A stretch of DNA of 64,000 nt, taken from positions 1 through 64,000 of the forward strand of contig PAQS01000010.1 of NCBI GenBank assembly GCA_002709385.1. Direction: 5' to 3'. Made by a program: the position numbers and the translations under genes. Source of the stretch: Waddliaceae bacterium. Its GTDB lineage: Bacteria; Chlamydiota; Chlamydiia; Chlamydiales; GCA-2709385. This document shows, piece after piece, positions 1 to 8,267 of this stretch. The notes beneath the pieces are model-generated. The model saw nothing but the letters and a program-made list of their open reading frames with translations, had not been told where the DNA came from and did not search any database. Every line of letters starts with the position of its first letter. The stretch's first letter is position 1.

Positions 1-238
1 ACTTGGTCCTTTATCTGTGGCCTTTCTTTCAACAACAGTTATTTTGCTATATCTAGAATTTAAACCCTTTAACCTTGGATAATCAGCTGGAACTCCTAAT
101 TTTTTAGCAAATTTTAAATAATTGTTTGAAGATAAATTTTGATTTCTGAAATAAATCATTCCACAATCGTTTAATGCAGATTTAATTTTTTTTATTTCAG
201 CTTTTTTTAAATTTTTAACATCACATACTATTTCTGCT
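1..238 (-). CDS. Partial TauD/TfdA-family Fe(II)/2-oxoglutarate dioxygenase, probably foreign to the rest of the contig
   Basis: Read on the minus strand, the first 238 bases are open and give a peptide with KKIKSALNDCGMIYFRNQNL followed by KFAKKLGVPADYPRLKGLN. This is the N-terminal part of TauD/TfdA-like dioxygenases, where a helix precedes the G-(V/M)-(I/V)-x-F-R-x-Q strand. The catalytic HxD motif would lie beyond the left edge. The codon use is extremely A/T-biased (many AAA, TTA, ATT), like SAR11-type marine alphaproteobacteria and unlike the genes to the right. The reading ends where the adhesin sequence begins, around 229-240, so the protein has no natural start here. Family assignment rests on motif memory only; a chimeric contig end is the likeliest explanation. 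Confidence 0.55.
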
Positions 239-2914
239 GGTTTATTCGAAGGAGTAAATGTTGGAGGAGGAGTAGGCAGCGTTGTATGGGAAGATACAAA
301 TGCTGACGGAATTCGTGATCTTGGTGAAGCCGGTATTGGCGGAGTAAACCTAGATTTACTAGGTCCTGGATCAGTTGTTATTGCAAGTACAACAACTGCA
401 CTAGATGGAACCTACTCATTTACTGGAGTAGCTCCAGGAACTTACCAATTACGTATTACAGAGCCTTCTGGTTTTTTCCTTAGTCCACAAAATATTGGAG
501 TAAATGACAATATAGATAGTGATTTCAACTCTGCTGGATTAAGCGATTTCTTCACTCTTTCTTCTGGTGAAAGCATTGATAATGTTGCTGCTGGTTTATA
601 TCAACTTGCTTCTATTGGTGGCTCTGGTTCAGGAGTTGATAACTTTGTTTGGGAAGATACAAATGCAAATGGTATCCGTGATATAGGTGAAACGGGACTT
701 GGTGGTGTAACTGTCAATTTACTGGATGATTTTGGAGCTCTCATTGCAAGTACAACAACCAATCCAGATGGAACGTACTCTTTTAATAATGTCACTCCTG
801 GAGACTACCAAATTGAATTCATTAAGCCTCTAGGCTCTGAATTTAGTCCAAAAGATATAGGAGCAAATGAGGCTATTGATAGTGATGCCGATATTATTAC
901 TGGAAGATCCGACATTTTTTCTGTAGATTCTGGCTCTCTTGTACAAAATATATCCGCTGGAATTTTTGAGAATGGCACGATCAGCGATATTATATGGGAC
1001 GATACAAACGCAAATGGTATTTTAGATGCTGGTGAATTTGGACTAGCTGGCATTACCGTAAATTTAATCAATGATCTTGGAACAACTGTTGCTACCACAA
1101 CAACAAATGCTCTTGGTGAATATAGCTTTTCTAATATTCGTCCTGATGATTATCAAATCGAAGTGATTGCTCCATTAGGTCGTGCATTTAGCCCACAAGA
1201 TATTGGCTTAAATGACAGTATTGATAGTGATGTTGATGTACTTACAGGACGCAGCGCTCTTTACTCACTGAATTCAGGTTCTTTACTTGAAGATATTTCT
1301 GCTGGATTATTTGAAACTTCTGCAATCAGCGGTCGGATGTGGGATGATGTCAATGCTAATGGAATTCAAGACCCTTCTGAAGTAGGTGGTGTTGATGGAG
1401 CTATTGTACAACTACTAGACGCAAGCAACTCTGTCATTGCAAGTACCATAAGCAGTGGTGGAGGCCTATACTCTTTCAATAATCTAGCTCCTGGCCAGTA
1501 TCGAGTACAATATGAGCAAGTAGATCCAAATAAATCATTCACATATAAAGATGTGGGACCTGATGACAATATTGATAGTGATGCTGACTCTTCAGGTCGA
1601 ACAGATCTCTTTACTCTAGCTGCTGGTGAAGTTAAAGATAACCTTGATGCCGGAGCTTGGTTTGCCGCGACAATTACAGATTCTTATGTTTGGCACGATC
1701 TAAATGGCGATGGACTCAATAACGGAGAGCCTGGTTTAGGTGGCGTTACTGTTCGCTTATACAGAAATACCGATACAGGCCCTGTTTTAGAAGGAACACA
1801 AATAACAGATCCAACAGGTTTCTTTGAATTCAGTAATGTAATTCCAGGAGATTCATTCTTCCTTGAGTTTACAGGTCCTGCTGGGTTTGAAATAACAGAA
1901 AAAGATGTGGGAATTAATGATGCTATAGATAGCGATGCTGACCCTCTTACAGGTGAGACAAATAATTTTTCTCTACTAAGTGAAGCTGTGCTTTCTAATC
2001 AAGAAGCAGGCTTTTTCCAAAGAAGCTCCATTGAAAGTACTGTATGGAATGACCTAAATGGAAATGGTATTCGAGATGCTGGTGAACCTGGACTAGCTGG
2101 TATTACAGTAAATTTACGTGATGCTAGTGGAATTATTGCTACAACTGTAAGTGCTGCAGATGGTAGCTATGCATTTCTTAATCTCGTTCCTGGAGAGTAT
2201 TTTATAGAAGCTGTTGCTCCTACAGGCTTTGTAAACAGCCCTATGGATGTTGGTATAGATGACACCGTTGATAGTGACCCTGATGAGATTACAGGAATTA
2301 CAGACGCTATTCTTATCGAATCTGGATCTGGACCTTTGAATGATATTGATGCTGGGATTTATGAAAAAAATCTTGCGCCAACTGATATTGAAATGCCCAA
2401 TCGAACCGTGGGCGACTTTTCTGAAAATGGAGATCTTGTATCTGAACTTTTTGCAACAGACCCCAACGTAAATGATACTCATACTTTCTTTTTCAAACAT
2501 AGCAATGGTACGTTAAGTACTATTGATGAAGATGGCCGCTTTGAGATTGTTGGTAATGAAATACGAGTATTAGATGCCTCTCAAATTGATCGCTCTGTAG
2601 AGCCGTATCATGAAGTAACTATTGTAGCTGTAGATAGCGGTATTGGAAACCTGAGCTACATGGAAACTTTTAGAATTGATGTATTAACAATTGGTGATGA
2701 CTTAACTGCTCTTGATGATGTGAAGACACAGTTAAAGGCTCCGGAATATGAGCTACATATTCCTAAACGTCACGTAACTCACCCTGATTGGTTATTTGAC
2801 TATGAGTTTGAAGAGGTAGACTACGATCCTAATATCGTCGATCCATACGTAATTCCTGTAGTAGAACGAGTACGTAACTGGTTAGATGATATGGCTAACG
2901 TACTAGGGTTTTAA
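227..2914 (+). CDS. Giant SdrB-repeat adhesin 1, C-terminal part (5' truncated)
   Basis: The frame is open from the left junction to a TAA at 2912-2914, giving 895 visible residues and no credible start, so this is the 3' end of a larger gene. It holds six SdrD B-like (prealbumin-like, Ca-binding) repeats, each opening with a D-x-N-x-N-G-I-x-D loop and carrying a D-S-D-x-D motif near the end. A cadherin-like domain follows (about 2370-2700, starting NLAPTDIEMPN), then a tail ending VERVRNWLDDMANVLGF. The cadherin-like domain and terminal helix are homologous to those of the 7164-aa adhesin further right. The role is probably adhesion or a surface fibre. There are no RTX nonapeptides, LPXTG or autotransporter barrel, so the secretion route is unclear. 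The stop overlaps the convergent alcohol dehydrogenase by 12 bases. Confidence 0.85.
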   Translation, partial: TISAGLFEGVNVGGGVGSVVWEDTNADGIRDLGEAGIGGVNLDLLGPGSVVIASTTTALDGTYSFTGVAPGTYQLRITEPSGFFLSPQNIGVNDNIDSDFNSAGLSDFFTLSSGESIDNVAAGLYQLASIGGSGSGVDNFVWEDTNANGIRDIGETGLGGVTVNLLDDFGALIASTTTNPDGTYSFNNVTPGDYQIEFIKPLGSEFSPKDIGANEAIDSDADIITGRSDIFSVDSGSLVQNISAGIFENGTISDIIWDDTNANGILDAGEFGLAGITVNLINDLGTTVATTTTNALGEYSFSNIRPDDYQIEVIAPLGRAFSPQDIGLNDSIDSDVDVLTGRSALYSLNSGSLLEDISAGLFETSAISGRMWDDVNANGIQDPSEVGGVDGAIVQLLDASNSVIASTISSGGGLYSFNNLAPGQYRVQYEQVDPNKSFTYKDVGPDDNIDSDADSSGRTDLFTLAAGEVKDNLDAGAWFAATITDSYVWHDLNGDGLNNGEPGLGGVTVRLYRNTDTGPVLEGTQITDPTGFFEFSNVIPGDSFFLEFTGPAGFEITEKDVGINDAIDSDADPLTGETNNFSLLSEAVLSNQEAGFFQRSSIESTVWNDLNGNGIRDAGEPGLAGITVNLRDASGIIATTVSAADGSYAFLNLVPGEYFIEAVAPTGFVNSPMDVGIDDTVDSDPDEITGITDAILIESGSGPLNDIDAGIYEKNLAPTDIEMPNRTVGDFSENGDLVSELFATDPNVNDTHTFFFKHSNGTLSTIDEDGRFEIVGNEIRVLDASQIDRSVEPYHEVTIVAVDSGIGNLSYMETFRIDVLTIGDDLTALDDVKTQLKAPEYELHIPKRHVTHPDWLFDYEFEEVDYDPNIVDPYVIPVVERVRNWLDDMANVLGF
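281..2370 (+). repeat. Six tandem SdrB-like repeats in adhesin 1
   Basis: WxDxNxNGIxD loops start near 281, 638, 980, 1324, 1675 and 2026, a period of roughly 345-357 bases (115-119 residues). The copies are clearly diverged in DNA but keep the EF-hand-like loop, a Y-x-F turn and the D-S-D-x-D motif. The repeats are coding, not intergenic. Confidence 0.85.
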
Positions 2915-3955
2915 TAAAGCTCTTCCTAATACCTTTCCATTTTCGAGGTCATTCAACGCTTGATTGACCTCATCTAAAGAATAAGATTTACTGACCAAGG
3001 GTTGCAGAACTCCTTTTTGAGCCAATTGCACCAGTTTATGTAAATCTGATAAACGGCCTGTATAGGCTCCTTCAATACTAATCGACATCATAGGAAATAA
3101 CGGAAGTGATACTGTCAAATCTCCACCAAATAATCCCACAAGAATAAGAGACCCTCGCTTACGAAGACACGAAAAACCTAAAGAAGCTGTTGCAGACATA
3201 TTTACAAAATCAATTACACAATCAGCTCCTCCTCCACAAAGCTTTTTTATTTCTTCTACGGCTTCCTCTGTTTTACTATTTATGACAGAATCAGCACCTA
3301 AACGTTGAGCTTCTTCTAACTTCCTATCGTCAACATCCACAGCTACAACAAATATATCCTTAAAAAGATAAGCAAGAAGTTGAATAGCGCAGAGACCTAA
3401 GCCCCCCATCCCAATCAATACAACATTTTGAGCTTGAGTTTTCTCTACTTTTTTCACAGCTGTATATGCAGTCAAACCAGAACAAGCTAGTGTTGTAGCC
3501 ATTTCTACAGCTAAGTCACCAATGGGAACTAAATACTTCATATCTGGTACTAGGATATATTCAGCATAGCCTCCACTTTGATAAAGACCTAAAGATTTGG
3601 GGTGAACACACAAATGTTCATCTCCTAGTTCACAAGAGCGACAAATAGTACAACCCATCCAAGGATAAACCAAAACACGTTCATTCAAAGAAAACTCTAA
3701 TACAGATTCTCCACAAGCTTCTACCGTACCCGCCACCTCATGCCCTGGTATCAGTGGGTAATTCACTCCACGCTCATGGAGCTGCAGAATTCGTCCACCA
3801 CCCATTTGATAAGCACCATCTCTAAAATGCAAGTCACTATGACAAACACCTGCTGCTTCGACTTTAATCAGTACTTCTTTTCCTATCGGTTTGGGAATTG
3901 CTCTTTCTTGGATTTCTAGTGCTTGTCCGGAAGATACAATAGTCGCCGCTCGCAT
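2903..3955 (-). CDS. Zinc-dependent MDR alcohol dehydrogenase
   Basis: The 350-residue protein has the normal length for the medium-chain dehydrogenase family, which oxidises alcohols or reduces aldehydes with NAD(P). The GroES-like N-terminal half carries the catalytic zinc site GVCHSDLHFRDG and GHEVAGTVEACG. The structural-zinc loop is CTICRSCELGDEHLC, with its four cysteines. The Rossmann half shows VVLIGMGGLGLCAIQ for dinucleotide binding. The start is supported by AAGGAG eight bases upstream of the ATG. It lies downstream of ybaK on the same strand, but a hairpin with a T-run between them suggests separate transcripts. The actual substrate cannot be told from sequence. Its 3' end overlaps adhesin 1 tail to tail. 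Confidence 0.9.
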   Translation of the reverse strand: MRAATIVSSGQALEIQERAIPKPIGKEVLIKVEAAGVCHSDLHFRDGAYQMGGGRILQLHERGVNYPLIPGHEVAGTVEACGESVLEFSLNERVLVYPWMGCTICRSCELGDEHLCVHPKSLGLYQSGGYAEYILVPDMKYLVPIGDLAVEMATTLACSGLTAYTAVKKVEKTQAQNVVLIGMGGLGLCAIQLLAYLFKDIFVVAVDVDDRKLEEAQRLGADSVINSKTEEAVEEIKKLCGGGADCVIDFVNMSATASLGFSCLRKRGSLILVGLFGGDLTVSLPLFPMMSISIEGAYTGRLSDLHKLVQLAQKGVLQPLVSKSYSLDEVNQALNDLENGKVLGRALLKP

Positions 3956-4015
3956 AAAAAAGTCTCCTTAAAAATAGCGAGAATAGACAAAAAGAAAAAA
4001 AATATTCCATAAAAA

Positions 4016-4046
4016 AAGCGCAGAAATCTCTTCCATCTCTGCGCTT
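4016..4046 (-). terminator. Rho-independent terminator after ybaK
   Basis: A perfect 9-bp stem, AAGCGCAGA (4016-4024) with TCTGCGCTT (4038-4046), lies just past the ybaK stop at 4064. Read on the minus strand it is followed by a run of seven T, the classic intrinsic-terminator layout. Confidence 0.85.
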
Positions 4047-4063
4047 AAAATTTAAAGCATTAT

Positions 4064-4537
4064 TTATACATGCTGACTAAAACTGCGAAGCTTAGGCTGC
4101 ACTAAATCCTCATAATCATTCCAATTCATCCGAACAGTATCTGTAAAAGAACCTGCATTGAATGTAATGGTTTTATTCTCAGAAAGCACTCGATCTACAT
4201 ACACAGGAAGGTTATGCCAATTTCCAAAGGGTGGCTCTGATCCACAAGGACACTCTGGAAACAAATCTTGAATTTCATCTTCTGTAGCAAGCTCTATCTC
4301 ATCAGCATCAAGTATTTCAGACATTTTATCGAAATCAATCAAATGTGTTGCAGGCAATACAGCCATACAATACTGATCATCATCCCACCTGAGAATGACA
4401 CTTTTTGCCATACTATCACCAGGAATATGCTGGGCACCGGCAATCTCCATTGCTGTATATCTAGCAGGATGTTGAAGTACTTCATACTTCACTTTAGCTT
4501 CCTCAAGAAGCTCTTCTAATTGACTCATAACAGCCAT
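4064..4537 (-). CDS. YbaK/ProX-type aminoacyl-tRNA deacylase
   Basis: The 157-residue protein is a single YbaK/EbsC domain, the family that hydrolyses mischarged aminoacyl-tRNAs such as Cys-tRNAPro or Ala-tRNAPro in trans. Supporting features are the N-terminal HPARYTAMEIAGAQHIPGD, MAKSVILRWDDDQYCMAVLP containing the usual family lysine, the glycine/proline loop CPCGSEPPFG, and TITFNAGSFTDTVRM near the end. The start is well fixed: AAGGAGGTGATCT, complementary to the full 3' tail of 16S rRNA, ends just before the ATG. A second in-frame ATG lies three codons in. This is an unusually strong ribosome-binding site for the window. The substrate amino acid is not predictable from what I see. Confidence 0.88.
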   Translation of the reverse strand: MAVMSQLEELLEEAKVKYEVLQHPARYTAMEIAGAQHIPGDSMAKSVILRWDDDQYCMAVLPATHLIDFDKMSEILDADEIELATEDEIQDLFPECPCGSEPPFGNWHNLPVYVDRVLSENKTITFNAGSFTDTVRMNWNDYEDLVQPKLRSFSQHV

Positions 4538-4682
4538 TAGATCACCTCCTTAGAGAGGTTCTTGTAAACACCTCTATATAAGTGTATTATAACATATACT
4601 TTCTAAATTCCACTCAAAATTAAATAAAACACTTGGATTTTTTATTTTTTTATAAAGAATAATCAAAGATAAAAACTTTTAT

Positions 4683-6206
4683 TTATAACTGATTAAAAAA
4701 ATACCGTTCTACTAAGAAGTTGAGAGGTGAACTACGTATTGTAAGCTCTCTTAAAGAGGATACTTTTAGTGATTTTTGTATATCGTTTAGAAACTCTTGA
4801 TTGAGCTCTTTTGCTAAATTACTATCTAGAAATACAGCAGCACTTTCGAACTCATAACGCTCACTTCTAGGATGAAAATTATATGACCCTATATTGCTGT
4901 AAATACCATCTACAATCATAAATTTTGCATGGAGAGTTTCTCCTTGCTTAAGGTAGATCTTAGCTCCTGCACGAAAGAGTTCTGGTAGAGACTTCATGAT
5001 AGGTTCCATCATGATAATTTCGCCGATACTTTCTGGTGAATTGGTTAAAATTGAAACTTCTACTCCCCTGGATAAAGCATCTAGAATTGCTAAGCGTATA
5101 GCAGGAAAAATAATAAAATAGGCATTTTCAATATGAACATAATCAGAAGCTCCAGAAATTGCTTTTAGCTGACTTAAAAGAACAGTTGATTCTCCACTTG
5201 GATTTTGCATCAACACAGCAGAACTCACTGAATCTTTCTGCGTATTTCTTTTTATCGTTGTGAATAAATTTTTCGGTTTTGAAGAAAATTCTACCCATAA
5301 TTTTTCAAAGTGCTTCAAAGCTCCTTTTGCAATGGCTCCTGTACCTGATATTTCCATATCACGCCATTTTTCTCCTTTAGGATCTGTGTGCATGTAAGCG
5401 TCGCCAATATTACGTCCACCTACAATGGCCTGTTTTCCATCAATAATGAGCAGTTTTGCATGTACACCATCACAAGGTCTTTCTCTATTTCTATAACGGA
5501 AAAATGGAATCCCTGCTTGCTCTAAACGTCGTGCATTAGAAGACCCTGAATTCCAATCTTTAATTGTTTGCTCATCTACAATAATACGTACTTGTATGCC
5601 TTGACGATGCTTTTCAATGAGTAAATCAACCATTTCGTTTCCAGCATGATCGTCGTAAATACACCAAACCATAAGCTCAATACGGTGCTTTGCATCACGT
5701 ACCCAATCCAAGCGTTGTTGCCAGGCTTTTTTTCCATCACTTAGTAAAGAGCAATCCCAGCTCTTTTCAAACAGTTCTTCTTGTAAATTTTCCAACTCTT
5801 CAATGAACAGGTCCTCTTTCAATAATGAGCTTGCATGCCTTTGAGGACGTTTAAAAGAAGAAACGCAAACTTTTTCCCATTGTCTTTTTCCTAAAGCTTT
5901 CCAATCTTTAAAAGATAAGCCACCTCTTAAGTAGCCAGCTCCTTGTAATTCGGCCCCAATGACTTTATCTAAACGTTTCGCATACTTTTCTGTTGTTTTT
6001 TCATCCATTTCAGGAAGTAGAGAAACGACGTGTGAATCTTGCAATAGAATGCGAAGAGCAGGTTCTAAAGTATTTGACTGATGAGCTTCAGCAAGCCTAT
6101 TGAGAAGCACCTGTTCCATCTCTATTATAGAACTTTCATCCTGCTTCCATAAATCTTGTAAAAATTGAACGGTATCTTGATGAATCTCCGCTTTAAGCAA
6201 ATCCAT
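4683..6206 (-). CDS. Phospholipase D-like / cardiolipin-synthase-like protein with two HKD motifs
   Basis: The 507-residue protein belongs to the phospholipase D superfamily, which includes cardiolipin synthases, phosphatidyl transferases and nucleases. Both catalytic motifs are intact: HAKLLIIDG starting at His249, followed by GGRNIGDAY, and HAKFMIVDG starting at His426, followed by GSYNFHPRSERYE. The ~100 N-terminal residues are helical and unlike the paired membrane segments of cardiolipin synthase ClsA, and I see no signal peptide. It could therefore be a cytosolic enzyme or a secreted effector-type PLD, as chlamydiae encode several. GGAG seven bases upstream supports the ATG. It is flanked by unrelated minus-strand genes, with no obvious operon. 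Confidence 0.85.
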   Translation of the reverse strand: MDLLKAEIHQDTVQFLQDLWKQDESSIIEMEQVLLNRLAEAHQSNTLEPALRILLQDSHVVSLLPEMDEKTTEKYAKRLDKVIGAELQGAGYLRGGLSFKDWKALGKRQWEKVCVSSFKRPQRHASSLLKEDLFIEELENLQEELFEKSWDCSLLSDGKKAWQQRLDWVRDAKHRIELMVWCIYDDHAGNEMVDLLIEKHRQGIQVRIIVDEQTIKDWNSGSSNARRLEQAGIPFFRYRNRERPCDGVHAKLLIIDGKQAIVGGRNIGDAYMHTDPKGEKWRDMEISGTGAIAKGALKHFEKLWVEFSSKPKNLFTTIKRNTQKDSVSSAVLMQNPSGESTVLLSQLKAISGASDYVHIENAYFIIFPAIRLAILDALSRGVEVSILTNSPESIGEIIMMEPIMKSLPELFRAGAKIYLKQGETLHAKFMIVDGIYSNIGSYNFHPRSERYEFESAAVFLDSNLAKELNQEFLNDIQKSLKVSSLRELTIRSSPLNFLVERYFFNQL

Positions 6207-6310
6207 GATCTTACTCCAAAATTGGCTAAAACCAGCGAATCTTAGATTAAGACATGCTACTTATCAAGAAGTGATTAGGAAATGTTTATGAAGTAACCCA
6301 AGCAATCAGA

Positions 6311-7294
6311 TTAGTAATCAGACTCATCAATAATTGTTATTTTGCCAGGTGTTCGACAATCAGAAGGTATCGCATTCATGACTTTAAAACCTACCTCGGC
6401 ACTTTTAGATAACTCAAATATTTTTTGTTCTTCAAATCCAGAGCCAGAAAAAGCACTATTTACCAGGTAAGAATCTAAAAATTTTTCTATATAAAGTTGT
6501 TTTTGTTCACTTGTAAAATTATGATGTTGATCTCCTTCTGAGATTGGGCTATTTTCTAACTTTAATATATAAGTAAATACCGCATCCTGCAAAAGTTTTG
6601 CTTCTTGAAAACGATCCTCTAAAAAATTTTTATCTTCATCTGTAAGTTTATCAGGATTTTTTGTCATATAATTTGCTGCATTTGCTGTTCGCTTCATACG
6701 ACGTACAATCAAATCTTTCTCTTCACTGTTTCCTAATTTAATAAATTTTTCATAAAGACCATTAGCAATACGAGTGAGCAGCTTTCCTTTCTTTTCACTA
6801 CTTGATTTCGGGACAGGAATCTTATACAGAGGCTTCTGAATAATTCCACGAGCTTTTTCAAACTTTTGATCAGGAGTAGGAGAAAGCTTATGAATTCCTC
6901 TTAAAAACAAAGCCCCTAATTTTCCAGATTTTTCAGTCTCCTGTTTTCCTCTAATCTTTTCTGTAAGCTTATTAAAAAAAGTCTTTACGGTATTTTTAAT
7001 AGATGGAGAGTCACTTTTTTCTATCGAACTTTCATTAGATACGGAAGGGCTTTCTGTAAGATAAAGCGATGCAAGATTCTCTGTTGAATTTTCATCACTT
7101 AGAAGCTTTACAGTACGACCAGCAGTGTCTATCCCTTCACTTTGAACAGAAGAGCTTTCACTTTCCCTATCTAAAGGGAAAGAAGAAATTCCTTCAGAAG
7201 AACTACCTAAACTATTTAAGTTATTATCATAAACCATAGTTTTATTAATTATATTAATAATTTTTATTATATCATTTTTCAAATAAACAACCAT
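6311..7294 (-). CDS. Hypothetical Ser-rich protein, effector-like
   Basis: The 327-residue protein matches no family I know. Residues ~20-110 are low-complexity and rich in Ser and Glu (for example SSSEGISSF and SESSSVQSEG). The C-terminal half is charged and helical, with long Lys/Glu stretches (residues ~150-290) and no membrane segment or signal peptide. A weak GAAGA stands eight bases before the first ATG; a second in-frame ATG (MVYDNNLNS) 19 codons on has no better ribosome site. The disordered N-terminus followed by a helical body resembles type III effectors, but this is only a resemblance. Confidence 0.6.
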   Translation of the reverse strand: MVVYLKNDIIKIINIINKTMVYDNNLNSLGSSSEGISSFPLDRESESSSVQSEGIDTAGRTVKLLSDENSTENLASLYLTESPSVSNESSIEKSDSPSIKNTVKTFFNKLTEKIRGKQETEKSGKLGALFLRGIHKLSPTPDQKFEKARGIIQKPLYKIPVPKSSSEKKGKLLTRIANGLYEKFIKLGNSEEKDLIVRRMKRTANAANYMTKNPDKLTDEDKNFLEDRFQEAKLLQDAVFTYILKLENSPISEGDQHHNFTSEQKQLYIEKFLDSYLVNSAFSGSGFEEQKIFELSKSAEVGFKVMNAIPSDCRTPGKITIIDESDY

Positions 7295-7402
7295 TAATAT
7301 TCTTCACAAAAACCATAAAACTCACTTCCTCTCTTATTTCTTTCAATAAAAAAGTAACTGTATTAAAAAATAAAAAACCTATCAGGAGGCTAAGATCTTT
7401 TT

Positions 7403-8161
7403 ATGAAACATTTTCTTATTTTCTTTTTACTTTTATATACACATATTTGCGGAGAGTCTGAAACTGACATTATTGAGTGTTTAAATATCAAAGACTTAGA
7501 TTCTGTGATTGATAAAGATACGCTTGTTTTATTAGATATCGACAATACGATACTTCACGCAAAAGGGAACCTTGGAAAAGTCGAATGGCAAGATTGGCTC
7601 ATACTCCGCTATCAAGACTGGGGATTAAATAAAGAAGATTCCTATAATATTGCTACTGACCAATGGAACCGTTCCCAAGAACACATTGAAGTGGTTCTTG
7701 TAGAAAAAGCATTATCTAAACTCTTTTCAAAGTGGCAAACAGAAGCAACTCTTTTATGCTTAACAGCAAGAGATCCTGCTTTATCCAAGGTAACAGAAAA
7801 TCAACTACTTACAATTGGATTAACCCCTAAGAATCACCCGTTTGATATACAACATCTTCTTCTCAGCGAGCATACTTTATTTCAAAACGGCGTGATTTAC
7901 TGTGGAAGCCGCTCAAAAGGAGAAGCGATACAAGAATTTTTGACTCATGTTGCTTACAAAGCTAAACGTGTAGTTTTTGCTGATGATCGCCAGCACAATG
8001 TAGAGAGTGTTGCAAAAATAATGAAAGAACAACAAATTCCTTATACTGGCTTCCACTATAAATACTGCCAAGAAAACTGTTCTGAAGAATTTAATGCTTT
8101 AGAAGCAACATTAGATTGGGCTAGGCGCATGAAAGAAGTACGGACTTCTTCTGGTGCTTAA
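7403..8161 (+). CDS. Secreted HAD-like protein, DUF2608 family
   Basis: The 252-residue protein starts with a cleavable-looking signal peptide (MKHFLIFFLLLYTHICG). The HAD phosphatase motif I is LLDIDNTIL, with the nucleophile and acid aspartates and the threonine in place. A later CLTARD supplies the motif II region, and VVFADDRQHNVESV the acidic motif IV. This pattern matches DUF2608, a family I associate with chlamydiae and Legionella, predicted to be an exported phosphatase. GGAGG lies 13 bases before the ATG, a long spacing. A paralogue lies at 52363-53163. Substrate unknown. Confidence 0.75.
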   Translation: MKHFLIFFLLLYTHICGESETDIIECLNIKDLDSVIDKDTLVLLDIDNTILHAKGNLGKVEWQDWLILRYQDWGLNKEDSYNIATDQWNRSQEHIEVVLVEKALSKLFSKWQTEATLLCLTARDPALSKVTENQLLTIGLTPKNHPFDIQHLLLSEHTLFQNGVIYCGSRSKGEAIQEFLTHVAYKAKRVVFADDRQHNVESVAKIMKEQQIPYTGFHYKYCQENCSEEFNALEATLDWARRMKEVRTSSGA

Positions 8162-8193
8162 ACCCTCTAATCTTGTATGAGATTCGGCTTTCG

Positions 8194-8225
8194 TAAGGGA
8201 ATTTACTCTTGTGTAAATTCCCTTA
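8194..8225 (+). terminator. Perfect 13-bp hairpin between the HAD and AAA+ genes
   Basis: TAAGGGAATTTAC (8194-8206) is perfectly complementary to GTAAATTCCCTTA (8213-8225) across a six-base loop. There is no T-run after it on the plus strand, so it may be a weak terminator, an mRNA-end stabiliser, or a leader element for the AAA+ gene, whose ATG is 42 bases downstream. Confidence 0.55.
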
Positions 8226-8267
8226 GCAACCTAGAGTTTGGGATTTTATCAAATTTGAGGTAAAGCG

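Noticed and set aside
4268..4519. Plus-strand 83-codon open stretch inside ybaK
   Set aside because: It lies wholly inside a well-supported deacylase gene on the other strand and has no ribosome site or recognisable feature.
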